A stretch of DNA of 64,000 nucleotides from Anopheles merus (GCF_017562075.2 NC_054085.1:16099818-16163817); one strand, 5' to 3'; shown: positions 1-12,725, counted from the first letter of the stretch. A program made the numbers and translations. The notes: generated by a model from the sequence alone, not told the origin.

Positions 1-823
1 TTCGAGATAACTTACCGCTAATGAGTGACAATTGAGCTTCAAATGCATGAACATTATGCTAGATCTGCTACTGGAGATAATGATGTCATCAGCTTCATAA
101 TCTACATTCGAAATCTTCTTTTTCTGTTATCACCACAGCTGTCATTGATCTTGGTATGCTGACTGATGCACTTTACAACCAATTGTTTATCTAAAACGGT
201 ATACCAGTTTGATATTTGTCGTCTTTAAACAACGGATCTTAAGGAACCGGAGTCTGCCGTGTAGACGTCAAGAAAACCTTTAAACCTAACTCTACTTCGA
301 TGGAATTCTGGTTTATGATCAGGCTTTAGTATAAACTACACATCACAGGAAGAATTATCATTTGTTCACTGTTTTAAATAGTGTCTTTATCCTATAACAA
401 ATATCTGAAAGATCTGTCTAGCAACTTAGTAACGTATTATGAAACTGTAGCTCCAAAACAAGGTTTACAATAATGGTTGCTAGGTCTGGTTGGTCTTCAA
501 AATCTTCAGGATCTTAGCAGTTGGCGTCACTGTTGAATCTTGCTGCTGATATTTTTGTTTGATGTCACCCTTATTTCAATATCGCAGAGCTCCTCTATAA
601 TTTCGAGGTTGTAGATGCCTTCGTATGAAGGTATTAGGCCGCCGTATCTTGTCTTAGACCTCAGAGAACCAAACCTTGTTAATGTTGAACTTGAACAGAG
701 AGTTTAAGCTTCCCAGGGAAGTGATGCTGCAGCACGATGTTCCATAGCTGTTTCCCACATACGTTGCCGTAGGTCGCCTAGAAGACTAAAAGCACAGGTA
801 ATACTTCCAAATCTGACGAAACC
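1..823. other. Unclassified sequence upstream of a LINE remnant
   Basis: No open frame or RNA structure that I recognise. Because the next 350 bases are the 3' end of a non-LTR retrotransposon, part of this stretch (about 600-823) may be a more decayed portion of the same element, but I cannot read reverse-transcriptase motifs in it. AT-moderate, no conspicuous simple repeat. Confidence 0.4.
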
Positions 824-1174
824 CTCTTAGCCGCGTTCGAGAGGTAGATGCTCAGAAAGATTCTTGGCCCAGTATGTGTGGAAGGACAATGGGGGAACCG
901 TTAGAACGACGAGTTATACGAGATGTACGGGAACCTTATTGTCGTGCAGCGTATCAAGCTCGCGAGGCTCCGGAGGGCTGGCCATGTTGTACGCATGGAA
1001 ACGGACGACCCAACCCGTAAAGTCTTTTTAGGTCGTTCACAAGGACAGAGGAGGCGTGGTAGGCCCAAAATGAGGTGGCAAGATGGCGAGGAGGCGTCCG
1101 CCATTAAGGACAGACTCTTGAGACATACCTAGACCGCAAATTGGTCGTAGCGCCGGATAAGTAAGTAAGTAAGA
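824..1174 (+). pseudogene. Non-LTR retrotransposon 3' end (RT C-terminus, dead)
   Basis: C-terminal end of a non-LTR (LINE-type) reverse-transcriptase polyprotein, which in life copies element RNA at a nicked target site. Reading from 824 in one frame gives LLAAFER, stop (845-847), MLRKILGPVCVEGQWGNR, stop (902-904), then an open run through the motif RIKLARLRRAGHVVRM (about 950-1000) and GRRGRP-like residues (about 1045-1070) to a stop at 1130-1132. The run 'RIKLARL-R-GHVVRM...RRGRPK-RWQDG' is the hallmark C-terminus of many insect LINE ORF2 proteins. Two in-frame stops and loss of all upstream domains make it inactive. The 3' end is marked by a short TAAG array (about 1156-1174), the kind of simple-repeat tail such elements carry. 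Clade not assigned. The frame is seen directly; the family is established knowledge. Confidence 0.85.
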
Positions 1175-4100
1175 TACTTTGAAGTATGAACCAATTCGCT
1201 GAAGAGTTGATTTGTAAGATTGGTAAAGTCTCTTGCATGATGTCTGTTCCAAGAAGAGTCCCACAAATGCACCTACTTCAACAGATGACAGACGGTAAGC
1301 AGCAAAGACACGAGCTCATCTTGATAAAATCTATATCCACATGGCACATAAATGAAATTGAAAATACAGTTAAAACTCTCATTCCCGATCGTAACCATGC
1401 CCAGCCTTCCGGGGGAAATTCTTGTTTAAAATTGTATCATCACTTAGTGTAAAAAAAACTAGCAAAAAAGCATCCCACAAAACTGTTGTAAAGAAATCGG
1501 TAATGGATACCATCCTTTGATGTGCCACAGTTATATTGAAAGCTGCAGCTGCTTACAAAACTACTGGCAAAGCGAAAACTATTCACTTCACAAGCCAGGG
1601 AGTATGTCACACAAAACCCAAATATTGCCGCCCCTCGCGAGGGCGTCGTTTTCGCTCTTCGCTTCGCTTGCCTGCCCTCGTCCCCCTCGCCTTCGTTTGA
1701 TGTGCAAAACCATCATTTTTACGAAATGAGAACGAATTGGATCTTGGTGACAGCTTTCCCAGGTCTCAGCTACAAAACTCTCCGTTTCCGAAGAAAGAGC
1801 ATGACACACCACAAAAAAGTCGTAGTTTTTCCTTATTTATCATCAAAGAGCTCGCCCGTGCACAAACACGCTCGAGAGGGGTTTGGGATTGATCGAAAAG
1901 CGCGAAAATCCCCGTTACCACTGACGTCGTCGTTGGTCGATCGATCGATCGACCGATGAAGTTGAAGTTGATTGGATTTTAATGAAAAGTGCGAGAAGTA
2001 AGCACAAGCGATTGCGAAAGCGCTCCCGTTTGTCACAGTTTGTCTCGAGCTCGGATCTCCGTTTTCGGTCAGGATGCCAGCTCGGTTTGGCCAGCAATGT
2101 TTACCTTGGTGGCCAATTTCCCTGCGTTTGATGGTTTGCTGGTGTTGGCGCTGGTTTCGGTTTTCCTTCACGTTCAACTTCGCTACCAGCTTCCCCACCA
2201 ATTCTCCACTCAGTAAAATGTATTTTGTTCTGCTGACGTTGGTACTTTGTGTGCGTTTCACAAAGTCAGCTTCCCATCGGGGGAGCATTTTTCCTTTCCC
2301 GGAAAACATTAGAAAGCAACATTCCATTCCTCATTCCACGTCCAATCAAAACCGTTGAGAAGGAAGAAAAGAATCGATGGCAAGGTCTATTGACGGCACT
2401 CTGTGAAAGCGGGAAGCGGGAGGAAGGTTCCGACTCGGTCGGTGGGTCTCTTATGCCAACCGGCTTCAAATGGGTCGGAAAATCGTTCACCTTAAAGGTG
2501 TCGGAATGTTAAAGGAATGTGCACTTTAATTGCTTCTTGCTGGCGCGGTTTGTTAGCGCGGCCCAAAGCCTCAAAGCGTCCCAGGTGCGTGGTGCGTGGT
2601 GTTAGGAGCTCGGTGTATCCTGTATGTACACACACGTTGGATAGGTGTTTGCCTGTGGGAGTTTGTTTTTGCCCCCACCCCCTCCCACCTCCCTCCCCCC
2701 TCCCACCGCTCCCTTTCCCGTTCACCCCAGAATGCCCCAGGGGTCTCAAGACATGAATATTCAATAGGGAGGAAGCAATAAACAACATTAATTACCGCAC
2801 CGTTTTGCAGCGTGCATTTGCCAGCGTCGTCGTCGTCCTTGCTGAGGCCGTTTTCTTTCGACTGGGGTGGTCGCTGGGCCCTGGGGGACACTACACGTCC
2901 CTTCTCCCAGCGTGGTGGTGGTGGGGCAAGATGAAGGGTGGCAAAGGTGGCATACCCAACGCACCAAGCAGGGCGATCCAACGCCGCTTCATGCACGGAG
3001 GCAATATTGCCCCGGATATTGATGGATGCGTTTATCCTTTTATCTAATCCAAACAACACAAAGGTGATCCGACGGATCCTGTTGTGAGCCTCTCTGTGTG
3101 TGTGTGTCCTATGAGAAGAAACGCCCATGCTGCGCTTTGTGTAGCCGGGTCCATGGCCATGGACCCGTCCATCAGCTGAGAAGGAGGAACATCATCACCT
3201 CGACGGTACCTTGTGTCCTGGCTGAAATGTATCCTGCTGCTGATCCTGCCCGGGACACGGCGGCCAAACTTTTGCCCTGAGACATGGTTTCACTTTGTTG
3301 TCGTACCATCGTTCGCCCCTCGCTGTTGCTGTAATCGACGGCGATGGTCGTCAAAATCGATCAGGATGCGCTTTTGGGTTGGGTGTGCCAACACAATGGT
3401 CGGCTGTGGCATGTGAAAGCAAATTGGATTATTGCCCATTTTCTGTCGATAATTAACTAGCTCTTTTGGTGGTGCGCTGCTCTTATTAGCTGTGTTGTTG
3501 TGTTGCTGTCTTACGACAAACGAATGATATGATTGATTTTTGATGAAGCATTTATAAATTCAAAATTGAGGGTAAATTTACCATATTTTGTGCTCCTTCA
3601 ATCGTTTTAAAATTGTCCAAAATTTTTTGGAACACTACCCCCTTGACGTCCTTCATTTTCGCACAAAGTTCAACAGCTCAAACTTCTTGCCCACGAAATG
3701 CAACACTATTCATTCCGCTTGTAGCTATTTGTAGAGGAGGAGGGTTTTTTGTTGCTGTCGTAATCCCCATCACCTTCCAACACGTGTTAGTTTTCTATTC
3801 GATCCAACATCCATTAACGGTGTTCGACTACGATCGTCAGGAACCGGTAGCGTAACGAAATAGGTCATCATCCTGCTGTCGTTCAGGTCGAAACACGCCA
3901 CCACACAGGCGAACACAGAGAAGAAGAAGAAGAAGAAGAACGCAGGCAGGGGTCATTCGGGGACTTCATTTACATTCTGTAATTTGGTCGTTTCGCGAGC
4001 ACCCTTCCCCCCACGGCAGACCATCGGAATGGCAACCACGTAGCTCGTTCGCAATCATGCCCCTCCACGGGCGCTCGGTCCCCTATTTCATGTTCTGTGT

Positions 4101-5013
4101 GTGTGTGTGCGCGAGCCGGTGTATCGGTCGTTCGATAAACCCGAACAGAGTTGCTGGAAGCTCGTCCCGGTCGTACCGATGCGTGCAACAATGAGTTTGA
4201 TTTCGATCAGTCTCTCCTTGCTCGAACGGTTTTTTCCCCCGGTGCCGCGTTTCCGCTCGCGGCTTTGCTAACCGTTTTGTGATTGATACTTGTATTACGA
4301 AACTCCCGCTGGGAATATTTTACCGGCCAGTTACCGGTCGCTGCTGGTGCTGCCACTCGACTCGACGCTGTCTGTCATCCTTGGGTCTCGACGGTGATGT
4401 ACGGTTTTCATTCATGTACGGTATTGCTTTTTTTTTTTGGTTTCGTTGTTGCTTCAGCTTTGCTTGGCCGACAGATTCTTCTTAGTAGTACAGGTGTAGG
4501 TCGCTTGTCGTGAACGGATTTCAATTATCAGGAAGAAACGTTCCGGGACGGAGAAGTGCAAATTGTGGCGTAAGTTTCGTTCGTTTTTTTACATGCTTAA
4601 TTATTTGATTCTTATTAGAGGAGGATCGCTTTCGAGTGGGTTTTACCTTTTTTTGTTAAGGATGCCTTTGAGGATGCATTTCGTTTGCTATTTTGTAATA
4701 AATTTAAGTAGCTATCTTGCGGTAATATTTAGTACTTCTACTACTTGATGTAAAGAAGCTATTCTAGAATTATAAAATACCACGTAAGCCTAAATAAATC
4801 AATTTTAGATTCGAGACGAATTATGATCCATAAGGGAGTCGATCACGTCCGGCATTGGGGCCCTTTCCGTTTTAAGTTTGTAGCCTGAAATTTCAGCTGT
4901 TTGCATTGTAAAGTAGTTTTCGAGCAGCTACTCGAATCTAATTCTAGCTTTGGGGCTAGAATAATCTAGTCTGAAAATTCCACGCTACTTTTATGTGTGG
5001 TTTTGTATGGAGT
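1175..5013. other. Unique non-coding sequence with simple repeats
   Basis: No supported gene. Open frames here (for example minus 1833-2327 and minus 2571-3128) have no recognisable domain and overlap open frames on the other strand. Contents worth noting: a CGATCG-type palindrome at 1935-1954, C/T-rich tracts at about 2670-2725, a perfect 22-bp palindrome at 3146-3167, an AGA run at about 3921-3941, a TG run at about 4096-4110 and a T run at about 4428-4438. Confidence 0.6.
3146..3167. repeat. Perfect 22-bp palindrome
   Basis: The half-site CGGGTCCATGG is followed at once by its exact reverse complement with no spacer. It could bind a dimeric factor or be chance. There is no flanking gene to link it to. 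Confidence 0.8.
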
Positions 5014-5021
5014 GTTTACAT

Positions 5022-5711
5022 CAGCGGTCGGCAAACTTTTGAGGTAAAGGGCCTAATTTACTGAATGATGGACAACCACGGACCAGGAGTAAGATTTTTT
5101 TTTTGCGCTCAAATTATTGCATTATAAAATTGTAGAAACACGATACTTTATTAATAGTATCGGAGTATGCGATAGTTATATAGAGTTATTTTTTTTGAAA
5201 TTATATCGGCCAAACAAGGTTTAAAATTGGTAGCTCCTATTATTAAATCGTAATGCAAAGATGAATAAGTTAAGGATCTGCCGAAAAAATATCGAGACAA
5301 ACGTACATTTGGTAACTATCAAAACGCTTTTCGAACAAGTAATGCTATTTCAGGCAAATTGATAACTGATTCCTTATAAAAATGCGTTTTGACAACCATT
5401 GTACTCGTAGAAAACAACAGTGTTGAATCGTGAATCTCGCAAAAACAAGAGTGTTTTTTAATGTTAGTTTTTGTATTCAAATACGATCGATAATAGTCCT
5501 GAAATAGAGAAAAGGGAAACCAACTGATTTGTGTGAAATTTAAATTAATTATTGGAAGAAGAAATTAATATCACGCGAAAAAAGATCTTCAGTAATTTGT
5601 ATACGAATAGTTTCTTCCAATCTTTCCAAATCAGTCGAATCCTTTCGCGGGCCGGATTGAATGTTGTGGTGGGCCGCATTTGGCCCGCGAGCCAGACTTT
5701 GCCGACCGCTA
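5022..5711. mobile_element. Non-autonomous hAT-like DNA transposon, complete
   Basis: A 690-bp element bounded by inverted termini. The left end reads CAGCGGTCGGCAAACTTTT; the reverse complement of the right end reads TAGCGGTCGGCAAAGTC. It is flanked by a perfect 8-bp direct repeat GTTTACAT (5014-5021 and 5712-5719). An 8-bp target duplication with CAGNGG termini is the signature of the hAT superfamily. The subterminal right end contains GGGCCGCATTTGGCCCGCG. The interior is AT-rich and has no transposase: the only open frame (5552-5797, 81 codons) runs into the terminal repeat. It must therefore have been moved by a transposase supplied from elsewhere. The perfect duplication suggests a relatively recent insertion. 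Confidence 0.9.
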
Positions 5712-5719
5712 GTTTACAT

Positions 5720-6510
5720 TATTTTAGCCTCCAACTGTCGAACTTTATACCAAAAACAGACTTGAATCGTGCAGGACCCCATTGTTGTAGCCTGTGAATT
5801 CATTAAATATACCACTATGCGCTCGAATAAACAGGTGCCTGTTTTGCTTATAAAAGTGAGCTAGTTTATTTACTTACGGTTGGTGATAAACAATATAAAA
5901 TAATGCAAATAAAAAAGCATGTTCCTGTTTTCTCTAAAAAAAAATATCACAAACCAGCCGATTTTAAGCTTACATTCAACCTTTTCCCACAAGCTTTGCT
6001 AAAAATAAACCTTTGCAAGCCCAACTAGGATCCACCAGCATCTTGTCACACGGGATTGCCCTATAAATATCTATCCATTTATGGGCTTCCTAGTACGTCG
6101 TTAAGAGGTGTAGGTAGTTGGGCAGAAAAATGTTATTGACCGAACACGTGCATCGTGCCCAATCTTGTGCCGAAGATCAAATGCCGATGGAAGCAAAGGA
6201 AGCAAGGGAAAAAAGGATACAACTGCATGAATAAATGAATGAATGTGACCCTGAAAAAAAAAAGTAGTTTTACCGTGCGCTGCTATATATTCTTCGATAC
6301 GAAGAAAATGAAAGATTAATGAAAGATATTCTATTTGGCCACCGTTACTAACGTCAGTAGAGCAATGTGGTAGAGCTTTTGCAGCTGTTTCGATTATATT
6401 AAAGAGCACTATTTCTATTGATGTCATCTGATAGATTCAAAATGGTAGTGTTACATTGGATTCAAAGCAATGTTAACTGTAACACGACAAGCATAAACAT
6501 AAGTAGACGC
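5720..6510. other. AT-rich non-coding sequence
   Basis: No gene recognised. The minus open frame 6101-6427 (108 codons) has no domain I can identify. There is an A run at about 6254-6264. Confidence 0.5.
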
Positions 6511-7141
6511 TATGACACATAAGAATAATTTCTTACTAGGTTTGCAAACACACAAAAAATATAATTGTTATTGGTTTAGGAAGATTGGTTATTGTTATAT
6601 CAATTCCATTTGTTTTATAAAAAATGACTTCAAAGGATTGATTTGACATGAAAATAAACAAACAAAACAACAATTCCAAGTTTTCAATGTATTTTTCATT
6701 ACAAAACCTTATTCGGAATTACATGATTTTCTGCCACGTGAGTTCCCTGTTAGAAAACAACTATCATTTTTTCTTGTTTTTCATATACGAATAAGCCTTC
6801 TCGTATTGCTGTTAGTTCAGAAAATGGGGGAAAAAACCTTTCCAATTCCTACTTCATCTGGAAGCCTCTCAGCTTATCCCTGTTTCGACGAACCGACACG
6901 CAACTGTACAGCATCCATTAGCGCCATCTAGTGGATTCAGTTATCAACCCGTGCCACTATGCTACCATACTACTTAAAGGTAATAATGCTTCTTTACTAC
7001 GCAAAAGGTATGCAAAGGTTCGCATTCTTCACAATATTTTTTTCGTTTGCACGGATCTTTCCAATACTTTCCAACCGTTCCATAAAATCAACAAGCCATA
7101 AAACACTTCACGCGAACTTCAAACAGGATTTATTCATTAGT
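6511..7141. repeat. Tandem duplication, copy 1
   Basis: First copy of a roughly 600-bp sequence repeated head-to-tail. It begins TATGACACATAAGAATAATT and shares with copy 2 the blocks GAGTTCCCTGTTAGAAAAC, ACGAATAAGCCTTCTCGTAT, TTAGCGCCATCTAGTG and CATAAAACACTTCACGCGAA in the same order. Small insertions or deletions (for example an extra CCTCTCAG at about 6865) shift any reading frame between the copies, so conservation of a protein is not supported. It may be a repeated mobile-element fragment or a local segmental duplication. Confidence 0.85.
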
Positions 7142-7735
7142 GTATGACAAATAAAGATTATTTCTCACCAGGGTTGCAAAAACACAAAAAAATATAATCC
7201 AGGAAGATTTGTTGTTGTTATATAACTTCCATTTTTATTATAAAAAATGACTTCAAAAGAATGATTTAACATGAAAATAAACGAACAAAACAACAATTTC
7301 AAGCTCTTTTTCATTACAAAATCTTATTTGGAACTACATGATATACTGTAATGTGAGTTCCCTGTTAGAAAACATCTCTTTTTTTTCTAGATTTCCATGT
7401 ACGAATAAGCCTTCTCGTATTGCTGTTAGTTCACAAAATGGGAAAAAACCTTTCCAATTCCTACTTCATCTGGAAGCTTATCCCTGTTTCAACGAATCGA
7501 CACGCAGCTGTACAGCATCCATTAGCGCCATCTAGTGCATTCAGTTATCAGCCCTACCACTATGTTACCATACTACTTAAAGGTAAAAATGCTTCTTTAC
7601 TACGTAAAGGTTCGTATTATTCACAATATTTTTTTCGTCCTCACGGATTTTTTCAACACTTTCTAACCGCCATAAAATCAACAAGCCATAAAACACTTCA
7701 CGCGAACTTCAAACAGAATTTATTCGTTCAAATCA
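7142..7735. repeat. Tandem duplication, copy 2
   Basis: Second copy, directly abutting the first, with the offset near 631 bp set by the shared TATGACA start. An open frame of 124 codons (7420-7794) crosses the copy but is not preserved in copy 1. Divergence is roughly 10-15 percent by eye, so the duplication is not recent. Confidence 0.85.
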
Positions 7736-10698
7736 TTGCCCAAAAACCCATCGAAACTAAACTAACTAAAAAGGTAGCTCGATCGTTTGCTTGAGCCAAT
7801 TGAAAATTTAAATCGAAGACGCAAAAACTTAACCGTCCCAACGGCCAACGCCGGGAAGTAAACTCCGTCGCACTAAATCGAAACTACCGTCCGTAGAAGA
7901 ATAAGTTTTCAACCCACTGTGCCGCCAGGAAGGTAATATCCAGGTCCAGCCGATCGGTAGCCACTCTGTGCACTCACTTACTCGGTACTGGAGGCGTTTT
8001 TTTGCCCCCCCCCCCTCTCCCAGTAAGACCGGCTCGGTCGGGCAAGATTGTATCGATTTTCCCGAACTTAACTTTAATAGACATACCTTCACCACAGGCA
8101 ACTACCGTCCAGAGACACAAGCGAACACATCCACGCAATGGTAAAGGAGGAGAGCAGCGGCCCTATGGGGGGTTTTATCCCACGTCTATTGCAAGTCCTT
8201 TTCGTATGCATCTTGTCAGGTTGTGGTGGTTAAGTGTCGTTTCCACCCATTCCCATTCGATTGGATTTTAGGAATTTGGATACGAGTAGGTGTGTGAAGG
8301 ACGGAAAAAAGTTTGCAAATAATACTGTCCCTGACTGACCAACTGGGGCCGGGCTCTCAGTAACAAAATTCTCCCAGCGCAGTGACCATTTATTACGTCT
8401 GCATGTCCCTTCCACCACACAATGGGCGAAAAGAAAAGCGGACAGTAACGCCTTTCCCTTGTCATCGTTGTGCCCGGCTGTCCTTTGGTGCCGTTGGCGC
8501 GTGACTTCGAAACTCGGCGGATATTACCGAAACCACCCGCGCGTGTTTGTGTGGTTTTGGTACACAAAAAAAAAAAAACACAGAAAAAGCTTCCCGCGAG
8601 ATGGCGTATGCGTGTGCGAGTTATGTACTGTGGGTTGGATGTGGATTTGATGGGGTTTGGTTGCTTCCACAAACCCCCAGCATCATGCTTTTTTCCCGTT
8701 CGCAAGAAAATGTTTATTTTATTCCAATAAACATTTTGTGTTGCTTCTTTCCTGCTTTTCAACCATTGCAAGTGGAAGTGACCGTGACGAAGGAGGAAAA
8801 ACAATGGGAGAAATAGAAACCCTACAACAGCACCAGGTACCAGGCCCCTGAGAACCTCTAGCGCTGGTCGTCGTTGGTGGTCTAAGTAGCCTGTGTTTGT
8901 TGCGAAGGTAGCGTGTTTGTGCTGTATGTGTGAGTGTGTGTTTGAGTTGGTGTCTTTATTTCCTTTCCCAAACAAAATAGGAAGCTGAGCTGCTATAAAA
9001 ACGGTAAGGGTGGCAGGAGTTAGACAAACCAAAACCACCGGATGCCGTTCCCGAAGACTTACTATAACGGCGGCCAGGGTGATGCCATTTGCCGACCTGG
9101 CGCACTTCCAAATGGGCATGTGTGTGTCTGTGTGTGGTTGTGTGTGTGTGAATCGGTAAGAGCAAGTCTTCCGTACCACTCACCATTTGAATGTGCAACA
9201 AAACCCAAAAGCAGCCGTGAAAGAAACACGGCGCACAGCAAGCAAGCGGCAGAAGACAGATGGCGCGCAATGGTCGTGCACACGCCTCTACGCCTTATGC
9301 AAAGCATTCGAGAAGCATTCGTACACCATCACTCCCCGCTCCGCTATTGTTTTTACAATTGAAGACCAACTTATGAAGTGCCGAGCATATAAAGTGCGCC
9401 AAGCCACCCCCCCACACCTTAGTAGTAGTAAAAGAAGCAGACAAAAGGAGAACGACTTACCTTTTGCATCACCGCACAGTTTACACTTCACGTGGCGGAG
9501 GAGCGTACGAGCGTTCGTATACGTTCGCGCGCGGGTTGGCAAAGGCTCCTAGATGCTTACAGATATCCATTGCAAATGCGCTCGAGAATGCAGAATGCAG
9601 AAAACGCAAGGGCTGAGCGTGCATACACCATATGGCACACCCGACCCGGACGACCCGTACACACGTACGTACGCATTTCGGTTCGGAACACCCTCATATG
9701 CAGATCCCGGGCCTTCCCCTCGGTGACTGGGTGAGCGACTTTAAATAGGACAAATATAAATGTACTAGAACAAATAGGCACTTTTGCATGAGGTTAGTCC
9801 CCCAGGCTAAGGAAGATGGAATGGGACAATGGTACGAACGAACTTTCGGAGGTCTTAGGGGAGTTTTCTTGCGATTGTAGTTGGGGCGCACACACACACA
9901 CGCGCTGGTTGGATGGTTGGAATGGCTTTTTAGAAGCACGGGCGCGGTTTTTTGGGTGACGCCGCGCCTTAGCAGGCCGTGATCGATGAATATTACACCC
10001 TCCATTGTGTGGCTGTGTGCGGTGCTCAAGCTGGCTGGCGTCGCATTTCGTAACGGGTTTCCAGTTTCACGGTGCTTTCACCTATCGGCGCGCGGTGCTG
10101 GTGAACATTTGTTAAGCCATCACTTGCCCTTTTCGGAGCGGTGGAGGGGGCCAGCGGGTTGTTATGTATGTTTTATGAACTGTAAGGTTTTGCACGATGA
10201 ACTCCTCGGGGGAAGAGGGGGGATAAGATTTTTGGGTGTTGTAGGTGCCGGGGACAAAAAGGCTGGGCTCGAATGGATTCGTGACAGGTGTGGTGACGAT
10301 TTCAATGGATATCATTTTGTATGCTTATCTCAAATTTAGCGAGAGTGGTGTGGAGATTGTTTCGTTTGTATGTGTGATGCTAATGTTTTATTTAAATTAC
10401 TTATTGTGAGTTCATTATTTCATTTCATTTGATACGTTAATTTCACGACATGTTGCTTACACATGTAATTAAATTGTACTCCATTCCCACTATTATTCTA
10501 TTGGAATTATTATACTAGTGTTTCATTATTAAAAACTAATCTTACAGTGTTTTCCAATAGAATAAATAACGTTTGCTATTGTTCTCAACACCTTTGATTT
10601 CGATGTCAATGCCGTAGTGGAATACCGTAGTTATCTTGTGTTTGCTATTAATGTGATAAATGAAGGATTTTCTTTCCTTTTGATTCTTTCTTTAGGGT
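7736..10698. other. Unique non-coding sequence with TG/CA runs
   Basis: No gene I can support. Holds C runs at about 8008-8017, an A run at about 8567-8578, TG-rich stretches at about 8930-8945 and 9118-9150, and a CA run at about 9891-9901. A minus frame of 303 codons (8268-9179) is open but unrecognised and overlaps open frames on the other strand. Confidence 0.55.
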
Positions 10699-11165
10699 CA
10701 TTTTATAGGTTTTCAGTTGATTTTTTATTATGTATGTGTTCTACTCTTTCTTTTTTTTACTTATAATTTATTATTTGCTTTATTTATTACTGTTCATTTG
10801 TTCATTTTCTTTATGTGTATTTTAATTTATCTGCTGGCTTTTTCATTTTTAATGCTTTGTGTATTTTTACTGTACCAAAGTATACTATATTTTATTAGAT
10901 TTCTGTTTTGCTTTTTTTATTCATTTTATAGTGTTTCAGTTCAGTTATCATTATGTTGGTGTTCTACTCTTACCTTTGGGACCATTATTTCTAATTTATT
11001 GTTTGCTTTCTTTATTACTTTTGGTTGGTTCTATTTCTTTATGTATTTTTAGTTAATCTGCTTCCTTTTCTCATTCTTTGTACAACGCTTTCTGTACTCA
11101 CTGTACCAAAGCACACCATATTTTATTTACTTCCTCTTTTTCTTACTGCTTTGCATTAAATGGTT
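10699..11165. repeat. T-rich tandem duplication, period about 224 bp
   Basis: Two head-to-tail copies. Copy A (about 10699-10922) begins CATTTTATAGGTTTTCAGTT and copy B (about 10923-11165) begins CATTTTATAGTGTTTCAGTT. Both then contain GTGTTCTACTCTT, ATTTCTTTATGT or TTTTCTTTATGT, and ACTGTACCAAAG in the same order. The start of a third unit may be present at about 11155. The hydrophobic 111-codon plus frame here (10717-11052) is a by-product of the T-rich composition. Confidence 0.75.
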
Positions 11166-12725
11166 TTCACTATTTGTATTAAAGTATACTTTATTTTATT
11201 TATTTTCTTTTTCCCCTTCTAAGAATTAGACGCCCATTCATTCAACGTACAATAGAAACTTTTTCGTTTAGTTAGAAGGTTTTCCTTTGTTTCTCTTTTT
11301 TTTCCTTTGTGAATGTGTTAGAAACCGTTTGATGATGGAAACATCGTGTTATGGAACCTTCAAACACTTGTCTTTGTTTTCGGACTTGTCAAAAACTTCA
11401 CACACATGAACATACACACACACATACCGGCGCACATAAAACGAACTCATAATTAGTTTTGTTCTTTGCCAAAAACAAAAACTACGAAATGAACAAAACT
11501 GTTCCCTTTTGCTTTAATCTGGTGCAAGTTTTTCGTTGCTGATCGTCATCAGCGTCGTCATCGCTTGTGCGCCGAGCGATAGGCCGTAGTGTTTCGCACA
11601 TGCTTTACAAAACAAAAAATAGGCGAGAAGAGTATTATCTTTTTCTGTCTCTTTTTTTTGCTGTTGTTTGTGAAAATAGGAAAATGGCTCGATGGGAGGG
11701 GGTAGGGTTTTGTGCAGTGGAATAAAAACTTTTCCAACCATGGCAAAACTGGTTGCGCTGTGCTGGTTAGGAGGACGAGGACGAGCTTACGCGACGGGGT
11801 GGTGGTTCTTCGTCTTTCACGCTTTTTGTTGTTGTTGTTGTACCGTTGTTCGACTGTGTTGTTGTTGTTGCTGCTGTTTGTTTGCTTTAAAACATCGCCA
11901 CCGTCATCATCATCATGCATGCACATGCATGAGCGCACGGGCATGGTGATAATGGTGGTGTTTTTCTCCTTCCATACTGGACGCCCCGGACGCTGGCGCA
12001 AAGGAGGAAGTGTCCGGATGCTGCTGCTGCTGGTGCCGTTGCCGTCGCCGCTGTACGGGTTTCGTAGTTTTTCGGAGAAAATCTGAGAAAAGGCAAACCG
12101 AACTGGAGCATGATTAATGCGTACTTAACGTTTAGTGTTTGTCCAACGGTGCACAAAACTTAAACAACATGGTGCCCGGCGCCCGGTGTGTGTGTGTATA
12201 TTAGAGATGGCATCTGAAGCGGGGCTACAGGACTGCGAGAAAAGCGTATTGTTTCCCCTTACGGCAGGTTGGCAGCCGGGTGTTGGGTGTTGCTGACGAG
12301 CAACGTATGTGTGTGTATTGCACAATAAGGATAATATCTCGCTGTAGGTCTGAGTAGGTAGGTTGGTTAAATGAATCCAAACTGCTTCAGACAAAATGGT
12401 TATGAGAGGTTAGGGTTAATGTTGGCTGTTGGTGTGCTGTACGTTGAAGTTAAGCGAACAATGCATAAAATGTACAAATTGTGCGTTTTCGTTGAATTTC
12501 GCTTACACCAGAGGCGTATGCGTGTTAGTTGTTTAAATGTACGGCTATACGGTTCTGTGTAGATGGCTTTAATAACACACAATTTTCATTTAGAGATGTA
12601 GAAGTAATTGAATAATATTCCATTGAATGATACCTAAATAATCTTTGTCGTAAAATGTATGGCTTTGGGCAGGTTTGTATCTATATCTATATAATTTTCC
12701 AAGCAAAACTTTTAAAATAATTCAA
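11166..12725. other. Unique non-coding sequence, trinucleotide-rich
   Basis: No gene recognised. The stretch 11825-12045 is rich in TTG, ATC and TGC triplets, which keeps several frames open on both strands (for example minus 11558-12001 and plus 11712-12086). A nearby CATGCA/TGCATG cluster lies at about 11914-11930. Confidence 0.55.

Noticed and set aside
2218..2358. 46-codon frame with a hydrophobic start resembling a signal peptide
   Set aside because: Very short, internal to a longer unrecognised frame, no cysteine pattern or known peptide family.
10717..11052. Hydrophobic 111-codon frame resembling a membrane protein
   Set aside because: Composition is an effect of the T-rich tandem repeat; the frame is not kept in both repeat units.
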